Assembly: GCA_000149265.1 (NCBI GenBank)
Contig: CH002905.1
Location: forward strand, 799,250 to 863,249
Direction of reading: 5' to 3'
Source of the DNA: Ciona savignyi
Taxonomy: Eukaryota; Chordata; Ascidiacea; Phlebobranchia; Cionidae
Length of the DNA: 64,000 nucleotides
This document shows positions 56,590-64,000 of this stretch, piece after piece; positions within the stretch are counted from its first letter, which is position 1; each line of letters begins with the position of its first letter. The notes under the pieces are model-generated. The model ran no database searches and was not told where the DNA came from. It was given only the letters and a program-made list of their open reading frames with translations. A program made the position numbers and the translations under genes.

Positions 56590-56870
56590 TGTGGGCTTTC
56601 TTTGAAATTTCGATTCTTTTTTGCGTCACGCTGGTGATAGATATGTCATGTCGCCAGGTTATTGGCATAAAGGAGTTATCTAGTGAGGTTAAAACTTTAG
56701 AGAATCAAGTGGCTTGTTGTTATTTTGAAACGACCTTTAATTTTACAAAAAAAAAACAAGGGAAGCTCTATCGGAAAAAATGTAAAAATAGGCCTATTTT
56801 AAGCATTTCTAGCGTTATCGCCGATATTTCCGGATTGGAAAATCAAATATTTGCTTGAAAGTTGAAGGTT
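56590..56870 (+). mobile_element. Family H2 fragment
   Basis: Shares ATTGGCATAAAGGAGTTATC, the GTGAGGTTAAAACTTT block and TTATCGCCGATATTTCCGGA with the copies at 16990 and 34900. No ends are visible. Confidence 0.45.
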
Positions 56871-57052
56871 TAATTAGCTTTTTTAAATATAAATGAAAAA
56901 ACATATTAAACAAAACTAAATGCAAATAATTTACCATACTAAACGTTAATGAAACATACACCTCAGTTTGATAAGTTTTCAAAGAAAATAATTCCCAATT
57001 TTGATAAAACATAGAAACAAAAAACTTACACAAAATCAATGTCACGCAGTAA

Positions 57053-57418
57053 TTAAGGTAATGCCGTAACTAAAAAAACTAACCAATAATCGTCACGTTC
57101 GGCTTCCTTAAAGACATTTTCATCTGAAATAAACATCATTGTGTATATAGATAAGATTATCTCAAAAATGCATTCGATAATTCGTATATGCATATCGTAC
57201 ATAGTCTTACAGAGAATCTTACGATTTCTTATAAAAATCTGTCAACAAGTTTTAGGAAATCTTACAATAAATGTGGATCTAATACCTGGGAATAAGTTCC
57301 AGCGTCTTCGTCGATCACTACGACGACGTCGGATAGGTATAGTCCATCTAGACGCATCTACATCTGTGGCCATCACAAAGATCACGAGCGCAAACAACAA
57401 AAGCAGCGACTTGTTCAT
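57053..57418 (-). CDS. Second secreted Arg-rich peptide precursor
   Basis: Minus-strand gene with exons 57418-57286 and 57123-57053 and a 162-bp phase-1 intron; 67 residues. The signal peptide starts MNKSLLLLFALVIF and ends near DVDAS. The mature start is RWTIPIRRRRSDRRRRW: nine arginines with tryptophans at both sides. It is followed in exon 2 by the acidic DENVFKEAERDDYW and a hydrophobic end. As in the gene at 3.7 kb, the ATG follows a splice acceptor directly (TTTTACAG then ATG). A 56-bp 5'UTR intron (57474-57419) and a TATA-like box precede it. Shared MNK start, phase, intron places and charge layout make the two genes paralogues. The acidic tail is shorter here, and an alternative donor near GATTATTG could trim the hydrophobic end. 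Confidence 0.68.
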
Positions 57419-57515
57419 CTGTAAAACAAAACTCATATAACCCATCACTAATATAAGCATTACACGCACACTACCTTTAAAATCAAACTGACTTGAATTT
57501 TGCGTTGTACGATGG

Positions 57516-57523
57516 TAAATATA
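57516..57523 (-). promoter_or_regulatory. Candidate TATA element of the second Arg-rich peptide gene
   Basis: TATATTTA on the minus strand, about 40 bp upstream of the 5'UTR donor (GTAGTG at 57474). The spacing is similar to the gene at 3.7 kb. 57560-58550 contains no gene I can support. Confidence 0.4.
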
Positions 57524-58554
57524 CAGTCGACTGGTGATTCTGCGAAAAACAAACGTCATTTCTTGGAAGAATCAACCAAGGATAGGAATCAGTAAATGGA
57601 GTCGCATTGACTGTAGTAGTTGGAATCTCCATCTGGAGGAAACTGCGATGCACAAACTCGTTGCTGCAAATCGTGCAAAAAAACGCGCAAAATGCTCAGC
57701 AACCCCGCGAAGACATTCGGTGGTTTATATCAAAGCCAAGTTAGAGACGAGTGTCCCATATGGATTATTTATCGCTTATTGTAAAACCTCATTTATTTAA
57801 AAGTCCTCAATGTGTTACTGCAAGCAAAAACATATGAATCAAACAGTCTAGTTGTAATGGAATGAGTATTGGTGGTTTACAGTTCCATAAACATTTAGGT
57901 ATTTAAATAAGACTAACGACGTATATCAGTCATTTGATTGCTTTTTATTACAAAAATTTAAAGATGTCTTGTTTATGGAAATCGGATCGGCTAAACTCGA
58001 GTAATAGGCCAAGAAATATTACTTAGTGGATAAACAAAATTGTAAGCAGCATGGCGGTATATTACTGGTCACGTGATCCTCGCGCGATACGATATCCATT
58101 TGACTGGAAATTGTGTTCTTTTTTTAATTAAAATCGGTTAGAGTGCTTTATTGCTAGCACAATTTAACATGCATTTGTTTATACTAGCACTACTTACGAA
58201 CTGAAGCTCCCAAGCCACTGAAACTCTAAAAGTTGACTCCACAAATCCGAGCTCCGTCACAGAAGGTTGATTTATTCTTAATTACACGCGAGCACAGTCG
58301 AATTTACAAAGCTGGTGAATAAAGTCGTCTGTACTACTAGTGATGGTATGCATAGTTCTTGGCTGATATATCTTAAACGCGTTAAAACTTTCAGCGTTTA
58401 AAATTGCGGTTTCACCGATAAAGTTACTGCTTCAATATTAAGTTTTACAATGTTACCAGCTCTGGTGCTCATGTTAAAGCGATACTTAAGCTTTAACTAC
58501 TCTATATTTTTAAGCAATAAGGCGTTATATTGCATACAGTGCACATTGACCTTA

Positions 58555-58862
58555 GCGAATTAGGATAGGATAGGATAGGATATTCATGTTTATCTTCGTG
58601 AATGGGAAAACCAAGGGGGTTAACACACGGGCAATCGTCGGATCACCCCGCGCCCATCGTCGGGTTACCGGAGCTATTGCAGTGTGTTGTATATGATAGT
58701 CACGTTCCTTCAATTTGGTAGAACCTATTAATCCGCTGGGTTCAGGCAATGTCCGTAAAGTGCCTTGCCCAGGGACACAACCGACTAGCTAGCGACCAGT
58801 TTCGCACCTGCAACCTTTCGATTGAAAGGCGACGCAGTTAACCGTTAGACCAACGGGCCGGA
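58555..58862 (-). repeat. SINE-2, best-preserved copy
   Basis: Full-length tRNA-derived SINE in minus orientation. On the minus strand the head reads GGCCCGTTGGTCTAACGG (A box) and GGTTGCAGGTGCGAAAC (B box). The body contains the text for GACACAACCGACTAGC and TCAATTTGGTAGAACC. The 3' tail is a short TCCTA/TAGGA array (GGATAGGATAGGATAT on the plus strand) instead of poly-A. Confidence 0.85.
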
Positions 58863-59099
58863 ATTGCTATACACCTGGTTACTATTTACTCTTGGTCTAA
58901 CAAAGTGTAGAACGTTTGTTTCTGCAGCAGAAACTTCCAAATACCAATCCAAACTCGTCCAAACAAATTCCTTAAAAAATCTAAAAAATCCAAATTTTAA
59001 ACAGAAGGAATAGGTTTACTAATTACTGTTTCAGACTGTAAAAGAACAAGATATTGGCTTCAAATCCGAAGAAGTACATATTGATTTTACTTCGTTTAT

Positions 59100-59300
59100 T
59101 TTCTTTGTCATGCTCGTGACAGGCATGTCCGTTAGCCAGTTCATTGAGTAGAACGAGTTATCCAATGAGGTTGAAACTTTTAGGAATGCAAACTAGCATG
59201 ATCATAGTTTACCCCGACCTATAATTTTCTAGAGAAGCAGAAACCTTGCTATCGAAAAAAATGCAATAACAAAATTATTTTGTGGAATGTGTGGGGTAAA
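59100..59300. mobile_element. Family H2 fragment
   Basis: GTGACAGGCATGTCCG, GAGTTATCCAATGAGGTTG and AGAAGCAGAAACC words shared with other H2 copies. Confidence 0.4.
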
Positions 59301-59456
59301 CTGTGACAGAGTATGTCATAAATAAATCATACAATAATGCAGAAAATCTAACAAACGTAAACCATTAATTGGGGTTGTGACAAATCGTTTATTGAGTAAA
59401 CAATATATCTTCACAACTTGCTAAGAGCTATACATATATATACATAATGTAGATTG

Positions 59457-59555
59457 TAGATATAATCAAATACACAGGTATCATAAAATATAATCAAATG
59501 CACATGTATCATAAGATATAATTAAATACACATATATCATAAAAGATAATACTAG
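59457..59555. repeat. Short tandem repeat, about 34 bp by three
   Basis: Three imperfect copies of ATATAATCAAATACACAGGT followed by ATCATAA. 59560-60120 is AT-rich with only a SINE-2 fragment near 59935-60030. Confidence 0.75.
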
Positions 59556-60270
59556 GTAATGATCTTAAGGTTGCCAAAAACAAATGTAATGGTTGAATTT
59601 GATGGAATGTTGTGTTTAACCCAGATATCTAACAGAAGTATAAACCATAAATTTGTTTTGTAAAAAGGAGTAAATCATCAATAAAAGCAACAAATCCATT
59701 ATAAATTTAAAATGTGGGTCTGTAATTAATTATTTCTTTGGTTATATTTTTAAAAGGAATTTTATGTTTTTAACGTGTCGCTGAAAAATTTAATTACAAA
59801 ACATTGTGCATGGAAAATTCTGACAAAAATATATAGTTCTTTTTATATTAGGGGATTTCTTTTTTATTCGTTTCGACTCAATATGTCTTATTATAAAGGC
59901 TTTGACCTAACAAGGTTCGTCCGTTTAAAGTCTTGTGGTTAAGTGCGTCGCCTTTAATACACTGCAATAGCTCCGGTAACTTGACGGTGGGCGCGAGGTA
60001 TTCTGACGATTGCCCTTGTGTTAACCCTATTCTATTTATTGAATACAAAAATACTTTCAGAATTATTGATTGGACCAAGTATAAAAATTATTGTATCAGC
60101 TTTACGAGTTTTGCTTAAATTATTTAAAAGTTGTCGCAGACGTGATTGTTTGAAAATGATTAACAATGATTATCAGCAAATCGTTTGTTCCTGAAGACAA
60201 ACTTATCTTTTGATCTGGTATGTAACAACGATTTCCGGGTAAATCTGCAATCAAAGATTTAAGAGTTTTG

Positions 60271-62511
60271 TTATTTAGAAGCTGAAACCTCAATAGCGTT
60301 CCAAACCTGCTGTTGCTTATACACCACGTATTCCTTGTACTTGAGTCCACCTGGAGAAGGCACCCCGGTCACAGAGTGGTATCCTTGCGGCGCTGTATCA
60401 TATTTATGCGATTGTAGGAGTTTCTTACTGTTACCTGGATGTAAGTAAGGTTGTGTGGCCGAATGGTCAGATAAGTATATTTTTTTTTAAATTTTATAAA
60501 ACGGTTGTAGTAACCAGCCTATTTTTTTTAAATATAAAAACGGTTCTAGTAACCAGCCTAACCTGGGTTCGAGTCCTAGCTTGGTAGAAAAAAAATTGAA
60601 AAAAGTCCGTATATAGGCTTACAAATATATATAGCGTATGACTTTAGAAACAATATTATATTAAATGTTGTAGCTTAGTATGTCGTAAATTGCCCTACCC
60701 ACACTACACAGGCGTCAGGATGAATGCCTTTATCTACCACTCCATTGGGCCTGGGTCATTGAGCAACGCGCAAGGCAATTAACACGAATGTAAAAACCTT
60801 AAAAGTACAGAGTGTCCCAAAAAATGACACCATTTTAAAATCACACATTAAAAACCTGTGAATTCCAGAAACTCAATAAGCACGTGTGCTGTACTGTAGA
60901 CAACGCGTAAATGACAATATTTTTTTAAATAAATTATGTCAACTCATATGCCTGTTAAATTTCATTGAATTCGAGTTTATACTTTTTGTGATATTTGCAT
61001 CTTAATTGGTGTCATTTTTGGGGGACACCCTGTACAATACCCGATATTAAAAGAAATGGCTATTTACCGATGATTACCCGGCAGAGAAGCATTTTTCTTG
61101 AACAACGATAACAAGATGTGTCCCCGTGTCTGGGACACCCGTCTTCCCCGAACACATATTGATTTGCTTTGGACGATATATCGGCAAAGTAGAAACCACT
61201 ACCGAACATTCCATTTGGATTCGTTTCGCTCTTGTCAAAACCTGAAAATTGTGGAGTAAAATGCGCAGGTCATGCTAGGTCATATAATCGTCCTTCATCT
61301 AATTCTAAACGGTGGTGGGCTCGAAACCAGACTTTCGCTAGTGTTTTTGCATGAGACAAATCACTTACCAGAATATAAAAAAAACGGTCTTAGAGGACAG
61401 CCCAATATGACTTCGAACCTTAGGTCGATAGAAAAAAAATAAATAAAAGAAAATGTCTGAATCATAGGTATAATAGAATAAATGTCTGAATCATATACTA
61501 ATACACTGCAATAGTTTCAAGTATGAAATCTTCTGACGAATGCCTCAACGATAACTTTCATGCGTTTTCCTATCTACGAGAATAAACATAATATCATAAA
61601 TTAAAGCTTAAGCCCAATGTCTGCGTTTAAAGCTCTGGCCTAGTACTGCTAGATGTTAGTAGGCTATAGCCTAATTTTAATAGTAGGCCTACTTTTATAA
61701 ACAGTTAGCCTATTGTTAATCACGTTTGTACCAAATTCAAGAATATCTTTCACATTGTCAGTTCCGTGAAATAGTATCTTTTCGTGTGTTGGATAAACGT
61801 TCTGCTTATAGCTGTTGTACCGGTCCATGAGGCTTTGGTTTCCAATTCTATCAATCTTTAAAAATGAAACATTCGAATTACTTTACTTTGGCGTACAAGT
61901 TATCTACAGAATTTTCGTAATCAGATAGAATTAGCTTATATATTTTTATACAAGATTAGACGCCTCGTTTAGCGTGGTTTAATAGACCCACAAGCTAGTA
62001 ATAACGTCCCACCTACCGCCTGAATATTGTATGACCGGAACATCCCTCCAACCCCCCCTTTGTGGACCAATATTGTCTCTTCCATAGCATCAATGATCCT
62101 TTCTGAAGCGTCGCATTGAAGGCTTATGCCCACAGAAGAATAATTTCTTGAAATATGCGTAGTATAATTTTAGTGTATATTCCAGGCTGTCTATCTGTTT
62201 TTCAACTGACACTGTGCAAAACTACAGTAGTAAGACTGGAGCTCTGTGAGTGAGGACGCCATCGGTATGAAGGCATAGTCAAGAATTGTCGAATAGAAAC
62301 GAGCAATTGTGTAATATTAGAACGTTAAAGTTTGATTCCCTAACTTTTCAATATGTCTTACACCGCATTATAATTACAAGGTTATCAATGTGCTGAATAG
62401 CGCGTAGGCTACTTACCCTTTGCCAGGAGGGCATACGAGAGAGTCACAGCGTTCCAGTGGTCCAAGTGACTGCAGTACTTCGTTCAAATACATAGTATAG
62501 GAATTATCCAT
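60271..62511 (-). CDS. Small tankyrase-type PARP (ADP-ribosyltransferase catalytic domain)
   Basis: Five minus-strand exons: 62511-62417, 62146-62017, 61855-61732, 61241-61068 and 60434-60271. All junctions keep phase (2, 0, 1, 1) and give 228 residues. The protein is essentially one PARP catalytic domain. [20 protein letters not shown] leads to the NAD-site ILFHGT (catalytic His), then [19 protein letters not shown] (catalytic Tyr). [13 protein letters not shown] keeps the C-x2-H-x4-C-x2-C zinc site typical of tankyrases, and [13 protein letters not shown] carries the catalytic Glu. The H-Y-E triad is complete, so it should transfer ADP-ribose from NAD+ to proteins and could form chains. No ankyrin repeats, SAM, WWE or macro domain is encoded. 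I chose the ATG at 62511 ([11 protein letters not shown]); an in-frame ATG at 62637 and unseen upstream exons remain possible. Confidence 0.85.
60451..60600 (+). repeat. SINE-1 copy in a PARP intron
   Basis: GTGTGGCCGAATGGTCAGAT head, a partly duplicated AAACGGTTGTAGTAACCAGC / AAACGGTTCTAGTAACCAGC middle, CTGGGTTCGAGTCC B box and an A-rich tail. It lies just upstream (minus strand) of the last PARP exon's acceptor. Confidence 0.75.
60808..61032. mobile_element. Tc1/mariner-type MITE in a PARP intron
   Basis: 225 bp with terminal inverted repeats CAGAGTGTCCCAAAAAATGA and TCATTTTTGGGGGACACCCTG (one base variable), flanked by TA on both sides (60806-60807 and 61033-61034). No coding capacity. 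Confidence 0.8.
61305..61450 (+). repeat. SINE-1 copy, degraded, in a PARP intron
   Basis: AAAACGGTCTTAGAGGACAG, CCCAATATGACTTCGAACC and an A-rich tail. A SINE-2 scrap with CACTGCAATAGTTTCAAG follows at 61497-61590. Confidence 0.6.
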
Positions 62512-62948
62512 TTTTAACACTGAATAATATATCCTACAGAGATACAAGTTAAACACCTTCTCAGAAAACCAGCAAAACAGAAATAAAAGTTTAAAGAGCT
62601 TACGTAAGCTGAATACTGTATTGTTACCACACCCCACACCTTAATTTGTTTTAATTGGTACATTATATTTGCACACAACTGTTGTATTTACAAAGGGGGT
62701 TTTTCGTGACGTTTTTAGTTAGATGTTCGTTAGATAATTGGTAATTGTGGAAATTCAGTTGTGCGACCAGTTTAACCAATAAAATAAATGTCTGACTACT
62801 TACTCAACCAACTTCATAAACGACCAAACACGATTTCTAGCTCAGCATAATGTTATTCGAAACTATAAATTGTACAAAAAACTGGCACGACAGCACTACT
62901 GTTTACTTCAACGTGATGTATTTCTGTGTTAGAAATTGTCTCGCTTAA

Positions 62949-63420
62949 AGGGGAACTGAAATCAATTTTAGGAATATCTTAATAAATGGAAAAAGTACTT
63001 ATTATTCTAAATGCATTTAAATACGAGACCTGTATACCTTAGCATTTAGCTTAGGTCCAGGACTGTGCAGGCCTTAATGACCGCTTAAGGTAAGCTGTCA
63101 CGCGCGTACATTGGGTTAATTAGGCTATATGACAAGTGTCATGCTAAGTCTTAATAAAAAAACGAAAATATCACGCTCCTGCAGGCGCTTCTGTTACTAA
63201 TTTACCTCGAAACTGGCACATGAGTGTATACAACGCATATAGGCACGAAATCTCAACAACGTCAATGACGTAATAAGGGAAATTCCCTAACATAAAGTAA
63301 AATGCATATCTGCTTATAACATTTTAACAAAAATATATTGGAAGAAACTGATTTGATTTTTGAAATCACACTATTTTTTCCATTTATTAAGATATTCTTA
63401 AAATCGACTTCAGTTCCCCT
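62949..63420. mobile_element. Long-TIR MITE with TTAA target
   Basis: 472 bp. The left end is AGGGGAACTGAAATCAATTT, continuing AGGAATATCTTAATAAATGG. The right end is the inverted copy (CCATTTATTAAGATATTCTT, then CGACTTCAGTTCCCCT). TTAA flanks both ends (62945-62948 and 63421-63424). The inverted repeats are about 50 bp. It is not the same family as the piggyBac-like element at 19834. 62640-62945 and 63425-64000 show no gene; 63630-63680 has a 26-bp direct repeat (CCGTGATAACGCACTGCCTG). Confidence 0.75.
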
Positions 63421-64000
63421 TTAAAATAGCACAATGTTACACACATTTCACTGTTTTAGTATCACAGTCACAAATAATTTCTCATTCTTCAAGCACTTTT
63501 TAACTCAAATCAAAACTTTAAACTACCTACCTATGCCAGTATATCCAAATGAATGACGAATGCGATTTAACCTAACATGCACGAGCGAGTTAGGAAAACC
63601 CGATTGGAAACCCGCACAATCCCTAAACCGTGATAACGCACTGCCTGCGATGAAAACCGTGATAACGCACTGCCTGCAAAAAATATGGCCATGTAATTTT
63701 ACAAAACAAATATGCCCATGTAAAGAGGCATATTGTCGAGCACAATCAGTGTTTGTTGAGTTTTATAAGTTGGTTGTATTTCTGAACTTTGAACATATTT
63801 GCTTTTGTCCGAGGCAACTTGTTTGTAATGGGTGGCTGTGAGCTTGTTTGACTAGTCCATTAGATGGGCGACTAAAAAAAACTATGACGCATGACTGAAT
63901 TAACATAAACACATAAAGAGTGTTAGTTTAAAAAATAAGAAATTATTGTTAGATCACATCTCCTTAAATCGATGGAAAATATCGTTAAGAAAGTTCTCTG

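Noticed and set aside
63560..63841. 93-codon plus-strand frame
   Set aside because: Part is a 26-bp direct repeat translated twice; no signal peptide, domain or splice context.
1..64000. CRISPR arrays, rRNA genes, operons, ribosome binding sites
   Set aside because: None seen; the tandem repeats lack spacer structure and the gene architecture is eukaryotic. tRNA-like heads belong to SINEs, not to intact tRNA genes.

Overview
The window is animal nuclear DNA: AT-rich, with spliced genes, short introns (50-162 bp in several small genes), poly-A signals and many eukaryotic transposons. The best guess for the organism is an ascidian tunicate of the Ciona type. The reasons are the compact short-intron genes, the LDLa-GPCR, the secreted cationic peptides with acidic tails, and tRNA-derived SINEs next to BEL/Pao and Gypsy elements. 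This is an inference; nothing here fixes the species. There are 100 N bases at 51559-51658.

Layout. 1-3.6 kb: a Ty3/Gypsy reverse transcriptase fragment, then a 1.3-kb tandem duplication carrying a hAT-type MITE and an exon-like block. 3.6-4.1 kb: a spliced gene for a 61-residue secreted Arg-rich peptide. 5.35 kb: an orphan phytanoyl-CoA dioxygenase exon. 6.4-11.8 kb: three long elements (family H), each with internal ~335-bp tandem repeats. 11.8-15.7 kb: a decayed BEL/Pao retrotransposon. 18.4-34.2 kb: more family H arrays, a piggyBac-like element, a nearly intact BEL/Pao element with almost identical LTRs, and the first two copies of a lectin-like gene family. 36.9-40.5 kb: an apparently intact 1007-residue receptor with many LDL-receptor class A modules and a rhodopsin-type seven-helix domain. 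42.4-50.7 kb: three more lectin-like copies in tandem, with two solo LTRs in or beside them. 51.4-53.1 kb: palindromic MITEs and a LINE fragment around the gap. 53.6-54.4 kb: a spliced gene for a 108-residue secreted six-cysteine protein. 57.1-57.5 kb, minus strand: a second Arg-rich secreted peptide gene with the same architecture as the first. 60.3-62.5 kb, minus strand: a five-exon gene for a small tankyrase-type PARP catalytic domain.

How the genes relate. The apparently functional genes are two Arg-rich secreted peptides, the six-Cys peptide, the LDLa-GPCR and the small PARP. The lectin-like family (exon 2 H-type-lectin-like, exons 3-4 C-type-lectin-like) has five copies, each broken by different lesions, so the locus looks like a decaying tandem array. 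The putative secreted defence peptides and lectins suggest an immune- or epithelium-related neighbourhood; that is inference. About half of the window is transposon-derived. All spliced models were built by hand from splice sites and reading phase, with no transcript data.
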